Source: Aquarana catesbeiana
Taxonomy: Eukaryota > Chordata > Amphibia > Anura > Ranidae
Assembly (NCBI RefSeq): GCF_042186555.1
Contig: NC_133334.1
Location: 212,849,332-212,913,331, forward strand
Length of the DNA: 64,000 nucleotides
Direction of reading: 5' to 3'
Shown: piece after piece, positions 1-12,900 of the stretch
Layout of the letters: every line of letters begins with the position of its first letter
How positions within the stretch are numbered: the stretch's first letter is position 1
Translations under genes and position numbers: made by a program
The notes under the pieces: model-generated
What the model saw: only the letters and a program-made list of their open reading frames with translations
Databases searched by the model: none
Told to the model about the DNA's origin: nothing

Positions 1-30
1 AACTGAATGAAAATTTGTTAGATCCATTAA

Positions 31-285
31 GTGCCGGTTCACACAGGGGCGGCACGACTTGCAGGTCGCCTCAGTGAGGCGACCTGCAAACGACTTCCGA
101 GGCGACTTGCAAAACGACTTCTGCATAGAAGTCTATGCAAGTCGCCCCCAAAGTAGTACAGGAACCTTTTTCTAAGTCGGAGCGACTTGCGTCGCTCCTA
201 TTAGAACGGTTCCGTAGCACAGAACGGGAGGCGACTTGTCAGGCTACTAGGTCGCCTGACAAGTCGCCCCTATGTGAACCGAGCC
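31..285. mobile_element. Palindromic MITE, TAA target duplication
   Basis: The ends are imperfect inverted repeats (GTGCCGGTTCAC at the left, GTGAACCGAGCC at the right), flanked by TAA at 28-30 and 286-288. The interior is rich in GGCGACTTGC-type inverted motifs and has no coding content. A TWA target duplication with short inverted ends is typical of non-autonomous PIF/Harbinger-like elements; the superfamily is inferred from that alone. Confidence 0.7.
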
Positions 286-288
286 TAA

Positions 289-762
289 CAGTGATTCAGC
301 TGGAGACTGCAATCAAGTGAAGTGCAGGAGGAGTGTAAAGGAGACTGTATATATAGCTGTATATAGGAAGATGTCCCTGAAGTTGTTGTTTTGTTGAAGC
401 CAAGTGGGCATCCCCTAACCTCCCATCCCTATCCAATTTGAAATCTCCTAATAAAACACAAAAAACAAGTTATGGACTGTTCCCTGTCTCTGGAGTGCCT
501 GTGAAGATTCGGCGTGCCTGGATGTGCAGCAGTGGGGGATCCAGTTCATCTTTTCTCCTTAGGTGGTGCGCCACATATAAAGTATATAACACTATTAGGA
601 TAGTTTTACCAATTCTCTGCTGAAAAAGAGCATGGGGTCAAGAAGCATGTTGTGGAATAGAGTTTGAGTTGAGCAAGAACAGTTGTTACATTTTGGTGAA
701 ATGTGTCAGAATTTTAAAAAAAAATTCTTCAGAAAAGATGGTAATCCTACTTCCTTTTTTGG
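289..762. other. Sequence upstream of the protease gene, no gene recognised
   Basis: No coding exon is recognised here. An AATAAA hexamer lies at 450-455 in sequence that could be the end of an upstream transcript or of a retroelement, but nothing else supports either reading. The short open frames have no recognisable domain. Confidence 0.4.
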
Positions 763-806
763 CTATATATATATATACTGTATATGCAAGATATTTCCTG
801 TTATCT
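763..806 (+). promoter_or_regulatory. Possible core promoter of the cathepsin W-like gene
   Basis: An alternating TA tract (763-779) lies about 110 bases before the start codon. It is followed by an ETS-like TTTCCTG (794-800) and a TTATCT (GATA-like, reverse) at 801-806. Cathepsin W is a lymphocyte gene in mammals, so ETS/GATA sites would be plausible. The TA tract may be only a microsatellite, and an upstream non-coding exon cannot be excluded. Confidence 0.25.
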
Positions 807-886
807 CTTAGTTCCCCATTGTATTGCCTATACAATGAGTAATCACAGTTGTATTAGCTATTAGTTGTATCTACCAATTAGTTAAG

Positions 887-958
887 ATGGCACTGTTGTG
901 TTTTCTATCTTTTGTCATAGTGCTTTCTCTAGACATTGTCTCAGGGACCTTGTATCAG
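887..958 (+). CDS. ctsw: ctsw exon 1: start codon and signal peptide
   Basis: Twenty-four codons beginning ATGGCACTGTTG in a strong start context (A at -3, G at +4). The translation has a hydrophobic core (LLCFLSFVIVLSL) ending near VSG, a typical secretory signal peptide. The donor is CAG|gtaatt, phase 0. This ATG is chosen because it begins the signal peptide and joins in frame to exon 2. Confidence 0.8.
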
Positions 959-3900
959 GTAATTTATTTGATCATTGATCTTTTTTTTTCTGTGTTTTCT
1001 GTTGTTCCCTTATTATTCTGATTCCCTAAAATGTTGTTTGCATATGCGTGTAAATATAGATATTGTATAGCAATTTAATTGGATGTCCTATTGGTTTGAT
1101 CTCTTGCTTTCTAGGCACAGTTTGAGAACTTTATCCAGGATTTCAGTAAAAACTATCAGAGCAAAGAAGGTGAGCACTTCATCAATATGTTCATGTATAT
1201 TTTTTGAAAATTACCATCACTTTTGTTACTAGAAACATATTATTTAGAACTTTGACTTATTTCAGATTGCTGATGTTACATTAAATCCCATCTCCAGCCA
1301 AAATTAAAGTGATATTAAAAGAGAAGTTTAGGATTTAAAAAAAATAAACATTTATACTTACCTAGGTGGATGCTGCATCTGTCCCCTGCCAGCTCTGCAG
1401 TGAGAGAACTAAGTGATGAACCACCACTGATTGCTCACTTCTCCCCCTCCGCTCTGAGCAGAGAGTGACTATCAGTCAGCGGTCACTGGAGCACTGGGCT
1501 GTGGCAGGGGGGGGGGGCTAGCTCAGGTTCTCAGTGAACTGCTGAGAGGCTGAGCCAAGTCCTGGTCCAGTTTTCTGGGCAGATACTGACCATTTGGTTA
1601 GGATCTTTTCAGAACAAACTGCACTCCTGTGCTCCACAAGAGAGGTAGGGTTAAAAAAGCTTCAGATTTTTTAAGCAATTTCAGCAGCTGATTAAATCAC
1701 ACTGGGGTGGTTTGCAGGCTCTATTGCGCTAATAATAGCGCCTGCAAACCAACCTGAAAGTGCCGCTGCTTCGTATCCAGTGTGAAAGCCTCGAGGGCTT
1801 TCACACTGGAGTGGTGCGCTGGCAGGACGGGAAAAAAAAGTCCTGCCAGCAGCATCTTTGGAGCGGGGAAGGAGCGGTGTATTCACCGCTCCTTCACCAC
1901 TCCTGCCCATTGAAATCAATGGGACATCGCGGCTATACCGCCGGCAAAGTGCCTCTGCAGAGGCGCTTTGTGGTGGTGGTTTTTAACCCTTTCTTGGCCG
2001 CTAGCGGGGGGGAACCGCCCCGCTAGCAGCTGAATACCGACGGTAAAGCGGCGCTATTGTTAGCTAACAATAGCGCCGCTTTACCGCCGACGCCACCCCC
2101 GCCCCAGTGTGAAAGGGGCCTTACGGAGTATGCAGGTTACCTTTGAGGCTGGATTCACACTTGGGAACGCAGCGGCTCACAGCAGGAGTTCGTTGCAGTG
2201 ATGGAACTATAGGGGTCGCTGCAGTCGCACTTGCGACTGGGCCGTGCCGTTCTGCCACTTTGGGGGGGCCCAAGACCCGGCAGCTCCACCCTGCACCTCT
2301 GGCTGTCCATTTAGAATGCAGTGAGGGGGAGGTGGGAGGTGACAATCGGCACTGTTGCCTTAGGGGAGTTTCTCTGGGGACACTAGTGTAAGGGGGGGCT
2401 CCCTGGGAACCCTGATGTAAGGAGGGGCTCTCTGGGGACCCTGATGCAAGGGGGGGCTCTCTGGGGACACTGATGTAAACAGGGGTTCTCTGGGGACCCT
2501 GATGTAAGGGGGGCTCTTTGGGGACCTTGATGTAAGGGGGGGCTCTCTGGGGACCCTGATGTAAGGGGGGCTCTCTGGGGACCCTGATGTGAGGGGGGCT
2601 CTCTGGGGACCCTGATGTAAGGAGGGGCTCTGGGGACCCTGATGTAAGGAGGGGCTCTGGGGACCCTGATGTAAGGAGGGGCTCTGGGGACCCTGATGTA
2701 AGGAGGGGCTCTGGGGACCCGATGTAAAGGGGGCTCTCTGGGGACCCTGATGTAAGGAGGGGGGTTCTGGGGACCCTAAAGTAAGTAGGGATGCTCTCTG
2801 GGGACCCTGGTGTAAGGGGAGGCTCTCTGGGGACCTTGATGTAAGGGGAGGCTCTCTGGGGACCCTGATGTAAGGGAAGGCTCTCTGGGGACCCTGATGT
2901 AAGGGAAGGCTCCCTGGGGACCCTGATGTAAGGGAAGGCTCCCTGGGGACCCTGATGTAAGGGAAGGCTCCCTGGGGACCCTGATGTAAGGGAAGGCTCC
3001 CTGGGGACCCTGATGTAAGGGGAGGCTCCCTTGGGACCCTGATGTAAGGGGAGGCTCCCTGGGGACCCTGATGTAATGAAGGGGGGCTCTGGGGACCCTG
3101 ATGTAATGAAGGGGGGCTCTGGGGACCCTGATGTAATGAAGGGGGGCTCTGGGGACCCTGATGTAATGAGGGGGGCTCTGGGGACCCTGATGTAAGTGTG
3201 GGATCCGCATCCAGATATGTAACGATTATATATTTTTTTTTTTATTACACACGCACACACGTATATTATATACATGTGTATGACTTTCTTTACTTCTCTG
3301 CTATGGGCTCTAGCCCGAGATCTTTTGTAGACCCAGCAACGCCCCTGGTGGCCTTTCATGGTTATTTGCACCGGGGCCCTAAAGATTCTAATTACACCTC
3401 TGGTTCGGTGGGTCTCCATTCATTGTTTCAGGTCTGATTTCAGCCTGAATTGTGGGCTGAATTCGGACCTGAAATGGGCCAAAAGACGCACAGGAGTCAG
3501 GACTCCTGTGCAATTCGCAGTGGAGTGGCTGCGCAGATGTGTAAACCGGCTCCATAGAGATCCGGTCACAATCTCCTGCTATGCGAATTGGATATGGGGA
3601 AATCCGCATCCAATTCATAATAGTGTGAACCCAGCCTTAATCTTTGTCTGTCTTCCAGTTTATGCTGATGCCATGATTGCTGCCCCAGCTTTACTTTTCA
3701 GTGTGGCTTCTTTCTTTTACAGCATCATATGAAGCCACCTTTGCATGCACTCTCCCTCCACTAGCCTGAGATGGCAAGGCCCTTCCCTGCTCCTTTCTCT
3801 TCCCCCTCCTTTCTCCAAGCTAACAGACTAACTTGAGACTGCAGTGACCACTGTTAAAGGGCCTGTAAAACCTCAGGTTTTGTCACCTTAATGCATTCTA

Positions 3901-6900
3901 TGCATTAAGGTGAAAAACCTTTTGTGCTGCAGCAGCCCCCAGACCCCCCCCCTTTTTTTTTTTACCTGAGCGTGATCGTTCCAGCAACGGGGACGAGCAC
4001 AGCAGCTCCAGCCTCCATCTCGGGTCCTCATTGGATAGATTGGTAGCAGCAGGAGCCATTGGCTCCTGCTGCTCTCAATTAAATCCAGTGACATGGGAGC
4101 TGGGGGCGGGGCCGAGTCCTGCTGTCTGTGTCAATGGACACAGCAGCAGGACTCGGGAACACGCCCACATGAGTGCTCTGAGGCACTCAAAAAGAGGAGG
4201 AGCCAGGAGCACCATGGGGGGGACCCCAAAAGAGGAGGATCAGGGCCACTCTGTGCAAAACCCTTGCACAGATGAGGTAAGTATAACATGTTTGTTATTT
4301 AAAAAAACAAAAAAAAAAACAAAGGGGGTGATTTACTAAGAAGGCACTGCGCCAGTTCATACAATAATTAGTGCGTCGGAAAAGTCATTAATCGAACGTG
4401 CTAACCGGCGCACATTGAAGCGCAAATAGCGATAAGAAATACCTGCATGTGTAAACTGCAACTGGCGCTAGGGTAACTGCGGTTATCTCATTAATAATAG
4501 CGCATGCCCAATACAGTTGGTTAATTTCATCTCATTGGATTTGGCTTGTTAGGCAATTAGTAGGTGTTCTCAGTTAATTAACTCTTTTGATGCTAATCTC
4601 ATTGCTATCACTTCTAATATATCTTTGAAATGTGTTTTTTTTCCTTTTTTTATCCAAATCTTTCAATACATTACAAAGAACAGAGAAATGTTTCTAAACC
4701 AAATAAATTAATATTTTCAGATCTTGATCTTTAAAGGTGACCATACACTGCAATCAGTTAGATCTTAAATAAGTTAGACTTAGTGCAAAAACCTGTTTGA
4801 TTTAATATAATTTGAATTAATTGTTCAAGTGCGTCTTCCTATTACCAATTTTGCCTAAATATTGAGTTGTACAGAGATTGGCCAATCGGATTGTATAGTG
4901 CATGACGATCTTAAGTGGCAAATTTAGAATGTAGATGTGCCATGACCCACTTGTATTTTCCTAACAATATTTCTTGGGTGTTATACAAGGCACATGAAAA
5001 AACACCCTTTTTCAAGACATTCTAGAGTAATCAGGAATCTTCAAACTATGGCTCTCCAGCTGTTGTGGAACTACACATTGCATGAGGCATTGTAAAACTC
5101 TGACATTCATAGACATGACTAGGCATGATGGGAATTGTAGTTTCTGAACAACTGGAGGGCCGTAGTTTGAAGACCCCTGTGCTAGACCATTATTATGCCT
5201 CCAGAATTGGGAGTGTGGCATCTACCCAACTTCTCTCTGCTGGTGGACACAAGAACTTACATCACACAAACACCACCCCATGTAAAAATAAATACAAAAG
5301 TACCTTAATTTGCAAATAAGGATCATCTCTTCCTCAGAGAACAGTGAGCGGGGCATGGTGGTGGGAAGAAATTAGCAGCAGTACAAGAAACTTCCTGTAT
5401 GGCGTGATGTCATTCCTGTGTGATGGCCACTGCTTCCGGGAACCAGTTATGCGCCACGGGTACATACCTCCGCACACACAGCAGTTGCACATCTCACATA
5501 CACAGCAGTAGTGCATCTAGATGCATTTGGCGCATCTAGCTGCAGGAACCCAATTTTTTAGAAAATTAATAGTAAAGCAGATGCAGATTTCCAGGACTGG
5601 ACTAACAAATGTTTATAGTGAAAGGCAACTGGTGTTTTCTATTAAACAAGGTCTAAATGGGATATTGACATGCATCACAGTTGAACTTAGGAATGTGTCT
5701 TTGCAAAGTTAAACTAAATGAAATCCTTTCTTATTTTTTCTTGGGGATAGAGTGCATAGGGATTAGAAGTCTTGTCTGTGTTTGGGGATGTCTGCACCCC
5801 TGACAGGGTGAAGACACCTCCCAAATTTTGCCAGTTTCTTCTTCAAATTTATTCACTTCCTGTCACAGCCAAACAGGAAGTGAGGGTAAAACCCTACCAA
5901 TGTCTTTCCTTGGGGACACACAGGTCAATCTAAATGGTTTCCCCATTAGGTAAATTGCACTCTAGCATTTTGCTGTGTACATCCCAAATTATTAGGTATC
6001 TTGGACTTTGAGGTTTATTTACTAAAGGCAAATCCACTTTGCATTACAAGTGCACTTGGAAGTGCAGTTGCTGGGGATCCGAGGGGGACATGCAAGAAGA
6101 ATAAAAAAACAGCATCGTTGCTTCTACATGATTGGATGATAAAATCACCAGTGCTTCCGCTCAGATTTACAGCGAGAGTACACTTGTATTGCAGAGTGGA
6201 TTTGCCTTTAATAAACCCCAAAATTAGGGTTGCCAACTAATCCCTTTAAACCTGAACACATATGAATTACACAGGTTCTAAGGCTAATTTATTGTAGGTA
6301 AGGCACCAAGTGAGTTTAACTACCACCTTAATCAGCCACAGAACCTGTGTAATTAATATGTGTTCGGGTTTAAAGGAATGAGGCAGCAACTCTACCCAAA
6401 ATACCTAATAATTTGGGGTGTACACAACAAAGTGCTAGAGTGCAATTTGCCTAATGAGGGACACTAGTTAGATTGACCTGTGTGTCCCCAAGGAAAGACA
6501 TTGGTAGGGTTTTACCCTCACTTCCTGTTTGGCTATGTGACAGGAAGTCAAGCCAATTTTCAGAAAAGGGACACAAAGCCCAACCCAAAAAAGACAAGCA
6601 GGGGTTCTAACACTCACTTGGTTTCCCTCAAATGCCCACAATTAGAAGAGGATTGTCTTGAGCTAGATTTTAGCTCAGTGCTCTAAATAAGTGGTTCTCA
6701 ACCCTGTCCTCAAGTACCCCCAACAGGCCATGTTTGCAGGTTTTCCTTCATCTTGCACAGGTACTTTAAATCAGTCAATGGCTTGGTATTTTGGACAGCT
6801 ATTTTAGCTAAGATAAATTTCCAAAACATTTCCTGTCGGGGGTACTTGAGGACTGAGGCTGAGAACCACTGCGCTAAAATGGAAAATGTAATACTTACCT

Positions 6901-9900
6901 CTCTGTAATTTTCCTTTCCTGGTGCCTATCCATGGCAGCATACGCATGCATATGCTACCATGAAGGCACCAGGAAAGTAGCTTTTAGACAAATCACACCT
7001 TTTTTGTTTTGCCATGCCAATCAGCCTAGTTACGCTGCAGCTGGGAAATCTGTTGCATGAAAATTGTTTATGGGGCGGGGGGGGGGGGAGAGTGTATAAT
7101 GCATTACTTGGATTGAGCATGCATCTGCAAAACAAATTATTAACAAAACACATAAAACTTTGCCACAAATTTTATTGGTCAACAAAACAGGACTCGGAAA
7201 AGAGCAAGGAAAGCAAAAAACACATGTATGTTAATTTGAGACACTCAGCCCGGGTTCACACCTATGCGAATTAGATGTGCGTTTCCGCACATCTAATTCA
7301 CATAGCAGGAGAATGTGACTGGCTCCCTATGGAGCCGGTTCACATATCTCCGGGGCGGCTGCGGAGCGCACTGCACAAAAAAACCCGCTATGCCGAATTC
7401 AGGCATAGAATCGGCCCTGATTCGTCCCTGAAATGGAGAACAGGGACGCACAGCGCTCCTGTGCGATCCGCAGCCCGATATAATGTGAACCTGGGCTAAC
7501 AGAATATGCTTTTGAAGTCTGACCATTTTGCAGAGGAGTTAACAGAAAATTAACAGCTTGAGGAAGATTTTGGAAAACAATACAGCACAGACAATTAAAT
7601 CAAAGTGAAACTAACCTACAAACAACACAGATTGACAACATCAAAAATATTTCAGTGAAAAATATCCCCCCCCCCCCAAAAAAAAAAAAAAATAAAAACT
7701 ACTTGCTTTAAAACATCTGTTTTGCAAAGACACAACAAACAAAATACAAAGAGAAAATACATGTGTTACAAACTCTATAAGGACACCCAAATGTACTCTC
7801 TTGACACACACACACACACTTGGCTGGCTTATATTCTAGTTATTGGCCTTAAAATGGGTAAGGGGGCCCGGGTCCCACCCTGAGGGACATATATCAATGT
7901 CATCAATTTGGACAACCCCAAAAACAAAACAGGGATAAGTGCCTTTAAAAATGAAAAATTGCTTAAAAGCCAGTAACTTGGGGGGCTTACTCTACCTGTA
8001 AAGTGGTGCATCTGTAGCACGTATCCAAAATGCTGCTTCAAAGATGTACGGCTTTAGAGAAAACTTACAAATCTACATTGCAGCTGCAATATTTTAGCCT
8101 AAAACAAAAAATAGCCTGCCCCGCCAATACATACAAGGCCATTTGGGTCTGTTAAGGCTTAAAATAGGAACCCCGCATGAAAAATACCACCCTAAACTAA
8201 AAAAATATTGTGCCCCTCTCACACACTAACAAACCCATAGCCAAACGCACAGCAAGCCAGCCCATGAAAGGGGGGTGGATGCTTGGGGGCTGGAGGGGCT
8301 CGGGCACCCCAAAAGTCAACCACCTTGTTCCCATATTCAGGGGGACAAGGGCCTCTTCCACACAACCCTAGGCTGGGGTTGTGGGGGGCTGCAGACAGGG
8401 GGCTTTACGGAATGTTGAAAACCCTTTTAAACTAGTGGGTACAAGGTGCTTTGTGGTTGGTATTGGGCTGAGCCCAACATGCCCCAAAGGCAGCCAGCTA
8501 TGTTGAGTGCATGAGGCCTTGTATGGTTCAGGAGGGGGTTTAACGATTGCTCTTCTTGCCCCTTTCCTAGCTGGCCCTGTTGTATGCTCTGAAAAAGGAT
8601 GTGGTTTGGATTGGTGAAGGCAGCTCACAGCCTTTTGAGAATGGAGTGGAGTGTGGAGTTCCCCTTTAAAAGCAAAAGTTATCCCATGGAAATCTAAGGG
8701 GTTAGAGGGGGGAGACAAGAGCATTGGAGAATGGAGTGTGGAGTTCCCCTTTAAAAGCAAAAGTTAGCCCATGGAAATGCAAGGGATTAGAGGGAGGAGA
8801 CAAGAGCATTGTAGAATGGAGCATGGAGTTCCCCTTTAAAAGCAAATGTTAGGCCAAGGAAATGCAAGGGATTAGAGGGGGAAGACAAGAGCATTGGAGA
8901 ATGGAGTGTGAAGTTCCCCTTTAAAAGCAAAAGCTAGCTCAATGAAATCATATGCATTAGAGGAGGAAAGTTAAATGCCCTTTTAGGAGGAGCTAGAGTC
9001 TTTTTACATAATTTTAAGGTACATGTCACATGTTGGCAACGTAAAATGCTAACATAACCTGTGTGCAATCTCCTTTAAAAAAAATACATAAAGGTGAACC
9101 AGCGTAAAAAAAAAAATTGTCAAGATTAGAGGTGCGCCCATTCAATCCATGCAATTGCATGTACGTTGCTTAACATTTACTACGATTTTGGCCGCGCAGT
9201 GAACAAACTCATGTGAAGGAGTGCAAGAGCCGCTTGCGCATGTGCACTGCTTACATTGATCTCACGCAGTTCTTAAAGTACTTGCGGGCACAGCAGACTT
9301 TCTCTGAAAAAGTTACTTTCTCATTCTATTTTAGGCATATTTGTTGCTTGGGCAGTTGTTACTAAACTTCCTCACATCACCCCATAATATTGGCACTTCC
9401 ATCTTCCTACCTGACGCGCACTGACCCACACTGACCTACCTGACATACACTGACCTACCTGATATACACTGACCCACACATGATACACTGACCTACCTGA
9501 CCCACACTGACCTACCTGACATACATTAACCCACACAGACATGATAAACTGACCTACCTGACCCACACTGACCTACCTGACATACACTAACCCACACTGA
9601 CATGATATACTAACCTACCTGACATACACTGACCCACATGGGCATGATACACTGACCTACCTGACACACACTGATCTACGTGACATACACTAACCCACAC
9701 TGACATGATATACTGACCTACCTGACATACACTAACCCACACTGACATGATACACTAACCTACCGGACACACACTAACCCACACTGACATGATACACAAA
9801 CCTACCTGACATACACTGACCCACATGGACACGATACACTGACCTACCTGACACACACTGACCTACCTGACGTACACTAACCCACACTGACATGATACAC

Positions 9901-12900
9901 TAACCTACCTGACATACACTGACCCACATGGGCATGATACACTGACCTACCTGACACACACAGATCTACGTGACATACATTAACCCACACTAATATGATA
10001 TACTGACCTACCTGACATACACTAACACACACTGACATGATACACTAACCTACCGGACACACACTAACCCACACTGACATGATACACTAACCTACCTGAC
10101 ATACACTGACCCACATGGACACGATACACTGACCTACCTGACACACACTGACCTACCTGACATACACTAACCCACACTGACATGATACACTAACCTACCT
10201 GACATACACTGACCCACATGGGCATGATACACTGACCTACCTGACACACACAGATCTACGTGACATACATTAACCCACACTAATATGATATACTGACCTA
10301 CCTGACATACACTAACACACACTGACATGATACACTAACCTACCGGACACACACTAACCCACACTGACATGATACACTAACCTACCTGACATACACCGAC
10401 CCACATGGACACGATACACTGACCTACCTGACACACACTGACCTACCTGACATACACTAACTCACACTGACATGATATACTGACCTACCAGACCCACACT
10501 GACCTACCTGACATACACTAACCCACAATGACATGATACACTGACCTACCTGACATACACTAACCCACACTGACATGATACACTGACCTACCCGACACAC
10601 ATTGACCTACATGACATACACTGACCCACACTGACATGATACACTGACCTACCTGACCAGACTTCAGGTGACGTGACCTCCTCCTGAAGCTCAGCCGTAG
10701 TGTGCGGCGCGCCCGTGGAGTAGACAGGAGGCACTCCAGGCAGCCAAAGCTATGACACGGGAGAGGAGAGGAGAGCCGCCCGAGCGCTGAGTGGGGATCT
10801 TCTCACAGTGGCGCAGCGGCCGCATTGTAATTCCGGCCTTCTGGAGCCTGCAGCGCCTATGATGGACGTCACACGTCCCGCGTGCCCCTCATTGGACCAG
10901 TGGGATGTCCATCATAGGCACTGCAGGCTCCAGAAGGTGGGACCTGCTATGTCACTCGGCCGCGCTCGGGTCAGATCGGTCCCCACTCAGCGGCATTGCT
11001 CGGGTCTAATAACAAAACTGAGTATGCCCGAGACCCGGGACTTTTTGGGGACCCACTCAGGGCTCCAGCCACCATCAGCTCCCCCCTGTCGACGCACTTT
11101 GCCGGTGCCTCTTCTGGGAAAGACTGGTTATCAAGCCCTGGACTCTGCGCCCTCCACTGACCAGTCTCCTCATAGTAAAGTTATTAGGATGCTTCAGTTG
11201 TCCTGAGGAAACCCTGCAGCTAGACAGCTAATGGGAAGTGTCAGTGTCAACCAGGCAGCAATGCAGAGACCTAAAGGAGGACCTTCCAACTATTTACTCC
11301 AGAAGATAGACTCAGGGCCCAGTGCAGCACATGGACATGGATTTAGGTAAGTAAAAGGGGCATTTAGATTTGTTGTTTTTGTGCATTTCTGTTTTTGTAC
11401 ATTTCTGATTAGTTAGAAGGGATATTGTTTGGGTGGATGTTTTGCTTGCGTAAAAAAACAGTGGGGTACCTGACTTATGTGGGGCTTTAGAAAGTAAATA
11501 TTCAGTGTTACCACAACTGTATCTGGAACCTTAAAGTGGCAGTAAAGGAAGAAGGTTTTTAATCTTCATGTATTCTATACATTAAGATAAAAAGCCTTCT
11601 GCTTGCAGAAGTCACCCTCAGCCCCCTAATACTCACTTGAGCCCCATCTCTATCCAGCGATGTTGCAAGAGAGACTCGGCTGCCTGTGAATCTCCCTACT
11701 CATTGGCTGAGACAGCAGCGCGGCACCATTGGCTCCCGCTGCTGTCAATCAAAGTCAGTGAGCCAATGAGGAAAGAAAGGGGGGGGCGGGCCACTGCTCC
11801 GTGTCTGAATGGACACGGAGCTGCAGCTCGGCTCGGGTGCCCCCATAGCACGCTGCTTGCTGTGGGGGCACTCAACAGAAAGGAGAGGCCAGGAGTGCCA
11901 AGGAGGGACCCCAAAAGAGGAGGATCAGGGCTGCTTTGTGCAAAACCACTGCACAGAGCAGGTTAGTATGACATGTTTGTTACTATGAGACTTTAGTATC
12001 GCTTTAAACCCCAGATTGCCAGATATGCCATTATTCTATGGAGTTTTATTGTTAACCACAGAAGAGGGGATGAAAAGTGCATCCTGGAACCAATGGCTCC
12101 CGCTGCTATCAAACTGTGCAGTGAGGAAGGACAGAGTCAGGAGAGACACAGCTCTCTTGCACATTGCTGGATTGGGTTTGAGCTCAGGTAAGTATAATTG
12201 GGGGCTGGAGGGACACATGCAGCATACAACTACTTTAATAAAGGCAAATAGAATTTTTACTCTCACCTCTCACAGCCTGTCTCCACAGCTCTCACCTCTC
12301 ACAGCCCCCCTCCACAGCTCTCACAGCCCCCCTTGATAGTTCTTGCAGCCCCCCTCCCTCCACTGCTTTCACAGCCCTCCCTCCACAGCTCTCACCTCTC
12401 GCAGCCCCCCTTCCTTCACTGCTTTCACAGCCCCCCCTCCACAGCTCTCACCTCTCGCAGCCCCCCTTCCTCCACTGCTACCACAGCCCCCCTCCACAGC
12501 TCTTACTGCCCCCCTTCACAGCTTGCACAGCACACCCCCCCTCTACAACTCTCAGCTTTCACAGCCCTCCCTCTACAGCTCTCACAACCCTCCACAGCTC
12601 TCACAACCCCCATCTTCTACAGCTCTCACCTCACACAGCCCTCCCTCTACAGCTCTCAGTTCTCACAGCCCCCCTCCTCCACAGCTCTCACCTCTCACAG
12701 CCCCCTCTCCACAGCTCTCACCTCTCACATTTTACAGCCCCCTCCACAGCTCTCACAGCCCCCCTCCACAGCTCTCACAGCCCCCTTCTCTATAGCTCTC
12801 ACAGCCCCCTTCTCTATAGCTCTCACAGCCCCCCTTCTCTATAGCTCTCACAGCCCCCCTTCTCTATAGCTCTCACAGCCCCCCTTCTCTATAGCTCTCA

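Noticed and set aside
450..455. AATAAA as the end of an upstream gene
   Set aside because: A single hexamer without any preceding coding sequence is not enough.
2121..3419. 432-codon open frame on the minus strand
   Set aside because: It is a read-through of the 30-bp minisatellite; low complexity and no domain.
9405..10660. Possible CRISPR-like array
   Set aside because: Units are adjacent variants of one sequence without unique spacers, in vertebrate-type DNA.
10808..11206. 132-codon open frame in GC-rich sequence
   Set aside because: It crosses an inverted repeat and has no domain or splice context.
12333..12869. Long Pro/Ser/Thr-rich open frames
   Set aside because: Produced by the pyrimidine-rich tandem array; several frames are open at once.
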